From: Fodinicola acaciae
Lineage (GTDB): Bacteria > Actinomycetota > Actinomycetes > Mycobacteriales > HKI-0501
Direction of reading: 5' to 3'
Length of the DNA stretch: 64,000 bases
Assembly: GCF_010993745.1 (NCBI RefSeq)
Contig: NZ_WOTN01000001.1
Span: forward strand, 2,979,235-3,043,234
The notes below the pieces were generated by a model that did no database searches, was not told where the DNA came from, and worked only from the letters and a program-made list of their open reading frames with translations. Every line of letters begins with the position of its first letter. Position 1 is the first letter of the stretch. Position numbers and translations under genes: made by a program. Positions 51,867 through 59,832 of this stretch are shown one piece after another.

Positions 51867-53056
51867 GCGGCGGTGACCCTGAGCAGGAAGCCGCCTTCCG
51901 GCGCTCGGCCGACGGCGAGCCTGCCGCCGGCGGCCTCGACCCGCTCGGCCAGGCCGATCAGGCCGTGTCCGTCGGAGCTGGCCTCTGACGGACCGACGCC
52001 GTCGTCGGCGACCTCGATGCTGTCGGCGGTCAGCGTGACCCGGCAGGTGCCAGCGCCGCTGTGCCTCACCACGTTTGTCACTCCTTCGCGCAGCGTCCAG
52101 CCGAACAGCGCCCGTCGCGCGCCGGCCACCTGGTCGGCGCCGGACGGCAGCTCGGCCTCGATCCCGGCGGCGGCCAGCGCGGCGCGCGCACCGGCCAGCT
52201 CCGCGGCCAGCGAGCCCTCACGGTAGCCGGCGACGGTCGTACGCACGTCGGCGAGCGCGTCTCTGGCCAGCCGGTGCACGTCGGCGATCTCGTGGCCGGC
52301 CCGCACCGGGTCGACCTCGGACAACCGGCTGGCCAGCTCGGCCTTCACCGAGATCACGGTCAACGAGTGGCCGAGCACGTCGTGCAGGTCGCGCGCCAGC
52401 CTGGCCCGTTCCTCGCTGATGGCCAGCTCGGCGATCTGTTCGTTGGCTCGGCGCAGTGCGGCCGACTGCTGCAGGACCTTGCCGACACCCCACATGCCGA
52501 AGGTGGCCGAGGCCGCCATGAGTGGCATGAACTCCCAACCGTCGAAGCCGGCCCACCAGCCGATCAGCGCGCCACCGCCGATCGTGACAACACCGACCAC
52601 CAGCGCCTGCAGGCTGGACAGCATCGCGACGCCGGCGACGGCCACGTACAGCAGTGTGTAGAGGCCGGCGACGTGAGCAGCCGGCACGGTGAGCAGACCG
52701 AGCGCGGTGAGCACGATGATCGACAGCCAGCGCTCGCCGGGGACCAGCGGCTTCCGGGAATGCCACCTCCGGTTGAGTGCGAAGGTCGCGGTGTAGAGGA
52801 CCATGAACATCGCCAGCGCGGCGAGCCCGATCCACTTCCATGGCTCGCTGTCCGCCGTCACGAGGTAGGCGCCGGGGATCAGCAGATAGACCTGCCAGAT
52901 CGCGCCGTAGACCCAGCCGAACTTGCCGCTGCCGACGCCACTGCGCGCCTGGCCGTGGATCGGCCACCAGCCGGGCCGATCCTTGAGCGGCATCCCGATG
53001 ACCCCGGCGGGCTCTTCGCAGCCGCCGGGGTCAGGCCGGATCGTGGTCGCTGTCAT
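51863..53056 (-). CDS. Sensor histidine kinase, DesK/HisKA_3 type
   Basis: 397 residues. About six helices at the N-terminus (from WVYGAIWQVYLLIPGAYLV to FMPLMAASATFGMWGVGKV) act as the sensor. A coiled coil leads into the HisKA_3 dimerisation domain ERARLARDLHDVLGHSLTVI (phospho-His in DLHD). The HATPase domain has the N box LREGVTNVVRHSGAG and G boxes DDGVGPSE, GHGLIGLAERV. The start ATG 53056 overlaps the permease stop as ATGA; a longer frame to 53767 is a shadow of the permease. Confidence 0.92.
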   Translation of the reverse strand: MTATTIRPDPGGCEEPAGVIGMPLKDRPGWWPIHGQARSGVGSGKFGWVYGAIWQVYLLIPGAYLVTADSEPWKWIGLAALAMFMVLYTATFALNRRWHSRKPLVPGERWLSIIVLTALGLLTVPAAHVAGLYTLLYVAVAGVAMLSSLQALVVGVVTIGGGALIGWWAGFDGWEFMPLMAASATFGMWGVGKVLQQSAALRRANEQIAELAISEERARLARDLHDVLGHSLTVISVKAELASRLSEVDPVRAGHEIADVHRLARDALADVRTTVAGYREGSLAAELAGARAALAAAGIEAELPSGADQVAGARRALFGWTLREGVTNVVRHSGAGTCRVTLTADSIEVADDGVGPSEASSDGHGLIGLAERVEAAGGRLAVGRAPEGGFLLRVTAA

Positions 53057-53784
53057 GTACGGGAAGTATCCCGCCGGTAGGCCCACATCGCGAACAGTCC
53101 GATCACCACGGTGTACGCCGAGAGCGTGATCACCGCCTGCGGGCTGATGCCGGCGCCGGACAGCGGGTCGCGCGCCAGCGCACCGAGCCAGTACGACGGA
53201 GTGAACCTGGCGATGGTCGCCATGAACGCCGGCATGATCTCGACCGGAAACCACAGGCCGCCGAACATGCTGAGCAGCAGGAACACCGCGCTGGACACCA
53301 TGCCGGAGACTGCCGCGGTGGACAGGAAGCCGACGAACAGGCCGAGGATGCCGAACGGGATCGTGCCGAGCCACAGCGCGACCACGCTGGTCAGCCAGGT
53401 GGTGAGCGACATCCGTATGCCACCGACGGTGGCGCCGAGAGCGTAGACCACCAGGATCACCGGCAGCGAGATCAGCAGCGCGACGACCAGCCTGGTCAAC
53501 ACGTATGACCACGGCCGCAGCGGAGTGAGCCGGAGCAGCCTGTTCCAGCCGGTCTGGCGCTCGTACGCGACGCGCGAACCCCCGTTGAGCGACGCGGTCA
53601 TCGCGCCGAAGGCCGCCATGCTGGCCATGATGTATTTGAGCGCCGACAAGCCACCGGCCTGCTGCGACCCGTAGATCGGTCCGAAGATCATGAACATCAC
53701 CGCCGGGATGCCGATGCCGAGCAGCACGAACTGCGGCGCGCGCAGCACTCGGCGGATCTCCAACCACACGTACTGCCAGCTCAT
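53053..53784 (-). CDS. ABC-2 type permease
   Basis: 243 residues, six helices: FVLLGIGIPAVMFMIFGPIY near the start and AVFLLLSMFGGLWFPVEIMP in the typical ABC-2 position, with the cytoplasmic helix YERQTGWNRLLRLTPLRPW. Pairs with the ATPase gene upstream (ATGA overlap at 53781) and is coupled to the kinase gene downstream. Exporters of this kind next to a DesK-like kinase often protect against membrane-active antibiotics. Confidence 0.9.
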   Translation of the reverse strand: MSWQYVWLEIRRVLRAPQFVLLGIGIPAVMFMIFGPIYGSQQAGGLSALKYIMASMAAFGAMTASLNGGSRVAYERQTGWNRLLRLTPLRPWSYVLTRLVVALLISLPVILVVYALGATVGGIRMSLTTWLTSVVALWLGTIPFGILGLFVGFLSTAAVSGMVSSAVFLLLSMFGGLWFPVEIMPAFMATIARFTPSYWLGALARDPLSGAGISPQAVITLSAYTVVIGLFAMWAYRRDTSRT

Positions 53785-54701
53785 GTCGTCTCCTCCGCGG
53801 TGAGGGTCAGGAAGGCCTCTTCCAGGCCGAGGCTGCGTATCTCGATGTCGGTGGCCTCCGGAAAGGCCGGCAGCAGCGCGCGCAGTGCCGCGTCGGAATC
53901 CGAGCAACGCAAGGTGACGCGGTCACCGGCCACGGTGGCCTCCTCCACGCCTGGCAGCGCGGCCAGCCGGGCCGGCGTCGCGCCTGGCAGCCGGGCCTCC
54001 AGCCGGCGGCCGGTGGCCAGCGACCGGATCTGCGCGGCGGTGCCGTCGGCGACCACCTTGCCGGAGCGCAGCAGCACGATCCGGTCGGCGAACTCGTCGG
54101 CCTCCTCCAGATAATGGGTCGCGAAGAGCACGGTCCGGCCGCTGCCGGTGAGCCGCCGCATCGAGGCCCAGAAGTCACGCCGCGTCTGCACGTCCATCGC
54201 CGCGGTCGGCTCGTCGAGCACCAGCAGCTCCGGGTCGGAGACGATAGCCAGCGCGAACCGTACGCGCTGCTTCTGGCCGCCGGACAGCTTGGACGTGCGG
54301 CGTTTGGCCAGGTCGGCGATGCCGGCGCGGTCGAGCGCGGCGGCCACCGGCAGCGGCCGGCGGTGAAAGCTGCCATAGAGGCCGACCAGCTCGCGTACGG
54401 TCACGTCGTCGGCGAGCTGCGAGTTTTGCAACATCGCGCCGACCATGCCGGCGTCGGCGGCCTGCCGCACGGACCGGCCGAACAGCGTGATCGAGCCGGC
54501 GTCCGGCCTGGTCAGGCCGAGCATCATGTCGACGGTGGTGGACTTGCCGGCGCCGTTGGGGCCGAGCAGCGCGACGACCTCGCCGGCCGGCAGCGACAGG
54601 TCGAGCCCGTCGACGGCGGTGACGCCGCGATATCGCTTGGTGAGCCCGGTGAGCCGGACGGCTGGTGCGACCGTCTCACGGACCTCGGTGGTGATTGCCA
54701 T
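53781..54701 (-). CDS. ABC transporter ATPase (drug/antibiotic exporter)
   Basis: 306 residues. Walker A GPNGAGKST, Q-loop QNSQLADDVTV, signature LSGGQKQRVRFALAI, Walker B LLVLDEPTAAMD, H-switch FATHYLEEADE. The C-terminal accessory part ends LGLEEAFLTLTAEE as in DrrA/LnrL-type subunits. First gene of a four-gene coupled operon (ATPase, permease, kinase, regulator) with overlapping starts and stops throughout. Confidence 0.93.
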   Translation of the reverse strand: MAITTEVRETVAPAVRLTGLTKRYRGVTAVDGLDLSLPAGEVVALLGPNGAGKSTTVDMMLGLTRPDAGSITLFGRSVRQAADAGMVGAMLQNSQLADDVTVRELVGLYGSFHRRPLPVAAALDRAGIADLAKRRTSKLSGGQKQRVRFALAIVSDPELLVLDEPTAAMDVQTRRDFWASMRRLTGSGRTVLFATHYLEEADEFADRIVLLRSGKVVADGTAAQIRSLATGRRLEARLPGATPARLAALPGVEEATVAGDRVTLRCSDSDAALRALLPAFPEATDIEIRSLGLEEAFLTLTAEETT

Positions 54702-54769
54702 GCCTTGAGACTGCCGGCCGGCACCGACAGTTTCGCAGAGCAGGCATCATGGCCGGGCCATGACGGATG

Positions 54770-55396
54770 TCAGGGTCTGGCCAATGACCGTACGAGCTGG
54801 CCGAGCTGCTCGGCGTACCACTCCACGGACTCGGTCGAGAGCGGCTCGTCGATCCCCATCGCCTCGGCGATCGGCGGAAACAGCGCCGGTGCGGCGGCGG
54901 CCGCGAAGAACGCCAGCGCGATCGCACGCGGGTCGACGTCGGCCGGCAGCTCACCGGTCTGCTGCCGTTTGCGCAGGTCTTCGACGTGGTTGCGCATCCA
55001 CGTCGTACGCATCTCGGTCGCCTTCGGCTCACCGCCCGTGCCGTAGTCGCCGATCGACTCCCACACGAGCAGCCGGATCGACGACGCGTTGCCGGCGCCG
55101 CCTTTGGCGAAATTGGTCACGACGTCCGCGATGGGGGCGCGCTCTGGGTAGAGCGTGCGCGCGACCGCCCACCAGGTTTCGTTGACCGCCTCCCACAGGC
55201 CCTGTTTTCCGCCGAAGTAATAGGAAATCAGCTGCTTGTTGACGCCGGCGCGGTCGGCGATCCGGCTCACTCTGGCGCCGGCGAAGCCGTTGGCGGAGAA
55301 CTCGGCGACCGCGGCCTGCAGGATCAGCCGCCGGCTCCGCTCGGCGTCCCGCTGCCGTGCCTCGCCGGTCGGACTGCGGCGGCTTTCGCTACTCAC
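54770..55396 (-). CDS. TetR-family regulator
   Basis: 208 residues. HTH at about 25-70 (ARVSRIADRAGVNKQLISYY, FGGKQGLWEAV), preceded by a charged lead RQRDAERSRRLILQAAVAEF. The C-terminal half is helical with WESIGDYG. Divergent from the FAD monooxygenase at 55494; the intergenic has GTTAATTTGAC and GTTGACTAAC words that could be its imperfect operator. Probably represses the monooxygenase. Confidence 0.87.
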   Translation of the reverse strand: MSSESRRSPTGEARQRDAERSRRLILQAAVAEFSANGFAGARVSRIADRAGVNKQLISYYFGGKQGLWEAVNETWWAVARTLYPERAPIADVVTNFAKGGAGNASSIRLLVWESIGDYGTGGEPKATEMRTTWMRNHVEDLRKRQQTGELPADVDPRAIALAFFAAAAAPALFPPIAEAMGIDEPLSTESVEWYAEQLGQLVRSLARP

Positions 55397-55420
55397 AGGT
55401 CAACCCTAGCCGATCGACAG

Positions 55421-55465
55421 TTAATTTGACAGATGGTTGACTAACTCATCCCCACAGGTGATACT
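55421..55465 (+). promoter_or_regulatory. Promoter of the FAD monooxygenase gene
   Basis: TTGACT (55437-55442), a 17-bp spacer and GATACT (55460-55465) make a good promoter about 30 bp before ATG 55494. An imperfect inverted repeat, GTTA...TAAC (55420-55445), overlaps the -35 and would be a natural TetR site. Confidence 0.5.
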
Positions 55466-55493
55466 GACGTCATCACACGAAAGGATTTCAGTC

Positions 55494-56690
55494 ATGGCAA
55501 CGAATAGTCCCCGCATCATCATCGCCGGCGCCGGGATCGGCGGCCTCGCCCTCGCGCACGCACTGCGCCGCGAAGGCATGGACGTCGTCGTCTACGAACG
55601 CGACGAGGTTGTGCGTACGGCCGGCGTCGCGGGCGGCTCCGCTCGCGCACGCAACCAGGGTTACCGCATCCACATCGACATGAACGGCAACGCCGCGCTG
55701 GAGGCCTGCCTGCCGCCGGAGGTCTTCGAACTGGCCCGCCGGACCAGCGCCGGCAGCCGCTACAACTCCGGTCTCGTCGCCGGTTACACGCACCAGCTGC
55801 AGCGGGTGATGGCACAGGAGTTTCCGGGCGTCAGCGACGGTTCCGAGCCGCCGATCTTCGCGGTCGACCGTTACGCCTTCCGCAAGGCGTTGCTGACCGG
55901 ACTCGACGACACCATCCACTTTGGACGGACACTGACCGGCTACCAGGTGGATTCCGGCCGCGTACGGGTGAATTTCGCCGACGGCAGCAGCGACGAAGGC
56001 GACCTCCTGGTCGGGGCCGACGGCGTCGGCTCGGCCGTACGCCGGCAGATGCTGCCGGACGCCACCCAGAAAGACCTCGGCGTGCGGTGCATCTATGGCC
56101 GGATGCCGCTGAACGAGACGACCGACAAGCTCGTGCCGGAAGACTTCGACCGCGGTTTTTCCTGGGTCGCCGACGAAACCGGCTATGGCACGGCCTTCGG
56201 GACCGTACGCTTCCGGACTCCGGTCGAAGGTGCGACGGACTACCTGATGACCGTACTCACCGCCACACCGAAGCGGCTCGGCCTGACCGACGACGCGCTT
56301 TTCCAGCTGTCACCGGAAGAACTCTGGAAAATCACCCTCGAGGCCACCTCCGACTGGCACCAGACCGTACGCGACTTCTTCGGGAACGCCGACCCGGAGT
56401 CCTTCTTCCCCATCACCATCCGCGCCGCCGAACGCGTCTCACCGTGGCAGCCCGGCCCGGTCACCCTGCTCGGCGACGCCATCCACGTCATGCCCCCAAC
56501 CGGCGGCGTCGGCGCCAACACCGCACTCCGCGACGCTCAGACGCTGGCTGAGCAGCTGGTTTTGGTTGGCCATGGCGAAAAGGCGTTGGTTGAGGCGGTT
56601 GGGGATTATGAGAGCGTGATGCTTCCGCGCGGGTTTGAGACGGTGGAGGCGTCGTTGCGGATGGCCGGAGAGTATTTCGGCGAGGAGTAG
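55494..56690 (+). CDS. FAD-dependent monooxygenase (TetX/PHBH-like)
   Basis: 398 residues. GAGIGGLALAHALRREG (FAD Rossmann, residues 11-27), the DG motif LVGADGVGSAVRRQML and the GD motif TLLGDAIHVMPPTGGVGANT. No C-terminal thioredoxin-like domain, so it is of the shorter TetX/zeaxanthin-epoxidase-like type rather than Rox. ATG 55494 follows AAAGGA. Divergent TetR control suggests inducible detoxification of an aromatic or polyketide compound. The last 40 codons use more AT-ending codons (TTGGTT...GGGGATTATGAG) than the rest. Confidence 0.87.
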   Translation: MATNSPRIIIAGAGIGGLALAHALRREGMDVVVYERDEVVRTAGVAGGSARARNQGYRIHIDMNGNAALEACLPPEVFELARRTSAGSRYNSGLVAGYTHQLQRVMAQEFPGVSDGSEPPIFAVDRYAFRKALLTGLDDTIHFGRTLTGYQVDSGRVRVNFADGSSDEGDLLVGADGVGSAVRRQMLPDATQKDLGVRCIYGRMPLNETTDKLVPEDFDRGFSWVADETGYGTAFGTVRFRTPVEGATDYLMTVLTATPKRLGLTDDALFQLSPEELWKITLEATSDWHQTVRDFFGNADPESFFPITIRAAERVSPWQPGPVTLLGDAIHVMPPTGGVGANTALRDAQTLAEQLVLVGHGEKALVEAVGDYESVMLPRGFETVEASLRMAGEYFGEE

Positions 56691-56714
56691 GTTCGCGGTC
56701 CGGGTGCTGCGGTC

Positions 56715-57003
56715 CTAAAGGGGCGCAGCACCTGGTGCCGTGGTGGAGGTGGGTGGTTTCTGGTTGTGAGGTTGGTAAAGATGGGCGGTTTGAGGGTCCC
56801 CAGAGTGACTGGGCTTCTGGTTGTTGCGTTGGGGAGGTGGTTGCGTCTCTTTTTTGTTGCGGCGGGTGGCGTGGTTGGTTTTTCGCCTGCGCGGCGGGCG
56901 CTCCTGCGCGGAGGGCGACCTCAAGGGAGGGGGCGCGGGAACGCCAATCGGTGTGCACGAGGGGTGCGGACGGCGGTTGCGGGCGGGGCTGGTTTTGCCG
57001 GGC
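56715..57003. repeat. Left arm of a local inverted repeat beside copy B
   Basis: About 290 bp with no supportable gene; open frames here reflect GC-rich repeat text. The core 56879-56926 is inverted at 57455-57502 with one or two differences, and similarity continues outward (GTTGCGTTGGGGAGGTGG-type text against CCCAAAACGCAACAACC-type text). The pair flanks element copy B, so the whole 56.8-57.5 kb block could fold back on itself. Confidence 0.6.
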
Positions 57004-57370
57004 TTGCCAGGTCACGTGCGGGAAGCAACCCGTCGGTCTGGACGCCATCACAGCGTCCAGGGTGGTGCTGGTACGACTGCTGTGGCTGATAGTGCGGGTG
57101 AGGCGCATCGGCTGCGTAATACTTGTTTAACAAGACATCAAAACGGACATCTGTCACAGGCGAGCTATCACAGCAGCATTATCAGCCTCAGTAGTCACAC
57201 CCGTCACGGCCTCCGGAGATCACGGCGGCGTGAAAGCCTTGTTCCTTGCGTCCAACGCAAGGAACTCGACATTCATGCCATCCGCGACCCTCACAAGTCG
57301 GACATTTAGCGCTCCACACGCCTTTCCGTCCCACATACTGGACCCTCGCGCCTCCCATCGAGACGCCACG
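57004..57370 (-). repeat. Imperfect intergenic repeat element, copy B
   Basis: Inverted counterpart of 50721-51119. Shared blocks: 57290-57340 (GGACATTTAGCGCTCC core), 57060-57155 (with the 31-nt identity at 57112-57142 and the CTTGTTTAACAAG dyad) and 57004-57041 (21-nt identity at 57021-57041). Copy B has its own hairpins: a perfect 11-bp stem with a 3-nt loop (57241-57265) and an 8-bp stem (57038-57060), both absent from copy A. The minus-strand frame VLLNKYYA...HYQPQQSYQHHP is kept in both copies. Confidence 0.7.
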
Positions 57371-57430
57371 CAGGCCCGGCGCCCAGCCACCCCACACCAC
57401 CCAACCGCACACGCGGCACCCAACCCAACC

Positions 57431-57560
57431 AACAGCCAAACCCCGCGCACCCCTCCCCTTGAGGTCGCCCTCCGCACAGGAGCGCCCGCCGCGCAGGCGA
57501 AAACCCAACCACCCCCAAAACGCAACAACCAGAAAACGCACCACCTTAAACGCAACCAAT
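57431..57560. repeat. Right arm of the local inverted repeat
   Basis: 57455-57502 is the inverse of 56879-56926 (GAGGTCGCCCTCCGC...GCGCAGGCGAAAA text). Together with the left arm it frames element copy B. No gene is present between copy B and the glyS terminator. Confidence 0.6.
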
Positions 57561-57573
57561 AGAGAACCGCCCC

Positions 57574-57620
57574 CCAACCACAGAGAGAGCCGGCTCTCTC
57601 CAACCACAGAGAGAGCCGGC
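57574..57620 (-). terminator. glyS terminator hairpin with duplicated arm
   Basis: The minus strand downstream of glyS (stop at 57635) folds as an 11-bp perfect stem: plus-strand 57589-57599 with 57610-57620 around a 10-nt loop. The text CCAACCACAGAGAGAGCCGG occurs twice in tandem (57574 and 57600), so a second, alternative pairing is possible. Confidence 0.75.
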
Positions 57621-57634
57621 CCGTACAACCAAAA

Positions 57635-59014
57635 TCAACAGCCGACCAGCCGACCGCCGAGGTAGGACTCGACCTGCGAGATGGCGACGCGTTCCTGGGT
57701 CATCTTGTCTCGCTCCCGGATCGTCACCGCGTCGTCCTGGAGGGTGTCGAAGTCGATGGTGACGCAGTACGGGGTGCCGATTTCGTCCTGGCGGCGATAG
57801 CGGCGGCCGATCGCGCCGGCGTCGTCGAAGTCGACGTTCCAGTGTTTGCGCAGTGTGGCGGCCAGGTCGCGGGCCTTGGGCGACAGGTCTGCGTTGCGCG
57901 ACAAGGGAAGCACGGCGGCCTTCACCGGCGCGAGCCGGGGGTCGAGGCGCAGGGAGACGCGTACGTCCTCGCCGCCCTTGGCGTTGGGCGCCTTGTCCTC
58001 GGTGTACGCGTCGAGCAGGAACGCCATCATCGAGCGGCCCATGCCGGCGGCCGGTTCGATGACGTACGGCGTCCAGCGTGCCTTCTTTTCCTGGTCGAAG
58101 TAGGAAAGATCCGAGCCGGAGTGCTTGGAGTGCGTCGACAGGTCGAAGTCGGTCCGGTTGGCGATGCCCTCCAGCTCGCCCCACTCCGAGCCGGCCAGCC
58201 GGAAGCGATACTCGATGTCGACCGTACGCGTCGAGTAATGCGACAGCTTTTCCTTCGGGTGCTCATAATGCCGCAGGTTGTCGCGCGTGATGCCGAGGTC
58301 GACATACCAGTCCGTGCGCGTGTCGATCCAGTATTGGTGCCACTTCTCGTCGGTGCCCGGCTCGACGAAGAACTCCATCTCCATCTGCTCGAACTCGCGT
58401 GTGCGGAAGATGAAGTTGCCCGGCGTGATCTCGTTGCGGAAGCTCTTGCCGGTCTGCGCGATGCCAAACGGCGGCTTCTTGCGCGCGGCGGTCATCACGT
58501 TGGAGAAGTTGACGAAGATGCCCTGTGCGGTCTCCGGTCGCAGGTAATGCAGGCCGGAGTCGTCGTCGACGGCACCGAGATACGTGCGCAGCATGCCGTT
58601 GAACATCCGCGGCTCGGTCCACGCGCCCTTGGTGCCGCAGTTGGGACACGGGATGTCCTTGAGGCCGTTGGCCGCCGGCCGGCCCTTGCGCTCCTCGAAC
58701 TCCTCCTCGAGATGGTCGGCACGGAAGCGCTTGTGGCACGACTGGCACTCGGTCAGCGGATCGGTGAACGTGTCCACGTGGCCGGAGGCGACCCACACCT
58801 CCTTGGGCAGGATCACGGCGGAGTCCAGGCCGACGATGTCATCGCGGCTGGTGACCATCGAACGCCACCACTGCCGGCGGATGTTCTCCTTCAGCTCGAC
58901 GCCGAGTGGACCGTAGTCCCACGCCGACCGCGTGCCGCCGTAGATCTCGCCGGAGGCGAACACGAAGCCCCGGCGCTTACAGAGGCTGACGACAGTTTCC
59001 ACGAGATCGGCCAT
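57635..59014 (-). CDS. glyS: Glycyl-tRNA synthetase, class II homodimeric type
   Basis: 459 residues. Charges tRNA-Gly. N-terminal [20 protein letters not shown] and [20 protein letters not shown]; zinc-like pair CQSCHKRF and CPNCGTKG in the first insertion; motif 2 [20 protein letters not shown]; motif 3 [14 protein letters not shown]; then the anticodon-binding domain ending near [10 protein letters not shown] chose ATG 59014 (GGAGAG 4 nt before); ATG 59026 is in frame upstream. A strong hairpin follows the gene. Core gene of the conserved glyS/metal-transport neighbourhood. Confidence 0.96.
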   Translation of the reverse strand: MADLVETVVSLCKRRGFVFASGEIYGGTRSAWDYGPLGVELKENIRRQWWRSMVTSRDDIVGLDSAVILPKEVWVASGHVDTFTDPLTECQSCHKRFRADHLEEEFEERKGRPAANGLKDIPCPNCGTKGAWTEPRMFNGMLRTYLGAVDDDSGLHYLRPETAQGIFVNFSNVMTAARKKPPFGIAQTGKSFRNEITPGNFIFRTREFEQMEMEFFVEPGTDEKWHQYWIDTRTDWYVDLGITRDNLRHYEHPKEKLSHYSTRTVDIEYRFRLAGSEWGELEGIANRTDFDLSTHSKHSGSDLSYFDQEKKARWTPYVIEPAAGMGRSMMAFLLDAYTEDKAPNAKGGEDVRVSLRLDPRLAPVKAAVLPLSRNADLSPKARDLAATLRKHWNVDFDDAGAIGRRYRRQDEIGTPYCVTIDFDTLQDDAVTIRERDKMTQERVAISQVESYLGGRLVGC

Positions 59015-59051
59015 GATTCTCTCCATCCGGCTGGCGGTCGGCGGAACACCA

Positions 59052-59081
59052 ACTACAAGTGTTCGTTGCTTCGATTGACAA
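59052..59081 (-). promoter_or_regulatory. glyS promoter
   Basis: Minus-strand TTGTCA (59081-59076), an 18-bp spacer and TGTAGT (59057-59052) form a good housekeeping-type promoter about 40 bp before the glyS start. No T-box specifier or antiterminator fits in the short leader. Confidence 0.5.
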
Positions 59082-59117
59082 GGCTAGCGAATTAGGGTCG
59101 GCGTCCAGTGACCCGGG

Positions 59118-59489
59118 CTAATCCGGATGAACCGGACCGGAGGCCTCGCCGACGCGTACGGTCCCGGCGTCGGCGGCCAGACCACTCGCCGACTCGGTGA
59201 CCTGTCCGTCCTCGACGGTCAGCAGCACCTCGTACGCACCGGCCTCCGGCATCGCCTCGGCGAGCAGCGGAGTGGCGTGCAGCTTGACGTCGTACGTCGA
59301 CAGCGCGCGGCGGAAGGCACCGACGTTGTCCCACTGCGTCACGATCGTCCAGAGCCGCGGGTCGTCGGCGGCGCGGCCGAGGTGGCCGCGTACGAACCCC
59401 GTGCAGGCGGCGAAAGCCTGCAGCGCGGCCTGCGCCCGCGCCGCGAACCCGCTGTCCGGTGCCACCTGGAACCGGCTGACGACGATCAA
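59118..59489 (-). CDS. ABM-domain (antibiotic biosynthesis monooxygenase-like) protein
   Basis: 123 residues. A ferredoxin-like ABM domain: MIVVSRFQVAPDSGFAARAQ, AALQAFAACTGFVRGHLGRA, LWTIVTQWDNVGAFRRALST, then a C-terminal tail with GAYEVLLTVEDGQVT. TTG start at 59489 with AGGAGGC 6 nt before. The Asn/Trp/His heme residues of MhuD are not present, so this is another ABM subgroup of unknown substrate. It lies between glyS and the DUF6703 gene, transcribed toward glyS's promoter region. Confidence 0.75.
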   Translation of the reverse strand: MIVVSRFQVAPDSGFAARAQAALQAFAACTGFVRGHLGRAADDPRLWTIVTQWDNVGAFRRALSTYDVKLHATPLLAEAMPEAGAYEVLLTVEDGQVTESASGLAADAGTVRVGEASGPVHPD

Positions 59490-59543
59490 GAAACTGCCTC
59501 CTGCGAGGATGGTGACCAGCAGTTGACATTACGGGAGGCACAC

Positions 59544-59825
59544 GTGTCGGCAGAATGGCGGGCCGCGATGCAGGAGCGGACGGCCGGTGTCGCGCTGCGG
59601 CTGTCCCGTGTCCCCCGGCTGCTGCTGATCCTCATCTTCGCGGCACTGGTCATCCTCGGCCTGGCCGGTCCCGGCCTGGTCGGCGCGATCCCGTTGCTGC
59701 TCATCGCCGCCTTCGTCGGCTGGCTGCTGTTGCTCGGCTGGGATCAGCGCGCGCCGGTCGAGCGGCTGATCCGGCTCGCCGTGCTGCTGGTCATCGTCGG
59801 CTTCGCGGTCTACAAGCTGGTCTGA
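59544..59825 (+). CDS. Small three-helix membrane protein (DUF6703-like)
   Basis: 93 residues from GTG 59544 with GGGAGG 7 nt before. A basic lead (MQERTAGVALRLSRVPRL) is followed by helices LLILIFAALVILGLAG, GAIPLLLIAAFVGWLLLLG and LIRLAVLLVIVGFAVYKLV; the WDQRAPVERLIRLAV loop is characteristic of this actinobacterial family. Followed after 7 bp by the yibE/F-type gene, hence probably one operon. Function unknown. Confidence 0.72.
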   Translation: MSAEWRAAMQERTAGVALRLSRVPRLLLILIFAALVILGLAGPGLVGAIPLLLIAAFVGWLLLLGWDQRAPVERLIRLAVLLVIVGFAVYKLV

Positions 59826-59832
59826 GTCGAGC

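Noticed and set aside
53057-53767. Upstream extension of the histidine kinase frame by about 237 codons
   Set aside because: It overlaps the intact ABC permease; the ATG at 53056 overlaps the permease stop as ATGA and is the natural start.
56735-57130. Open frames of 100-160 codons on both strands
   Set aside because: They run through inverted-repeat text and differ between repeat copies; no domain or start context.
57574-57620. Tandem 20-bp repeats resembling CRISPR units
   Set aside because: Only two units without real spacers; they form the glyS terminator. No CRISPR array or cas gene was seen in the window.
59015-59110. T-box leader upstream of glyS
   Set aside because: The leader is too short for the specifier and antiterminator, and no T-box sequence is present.
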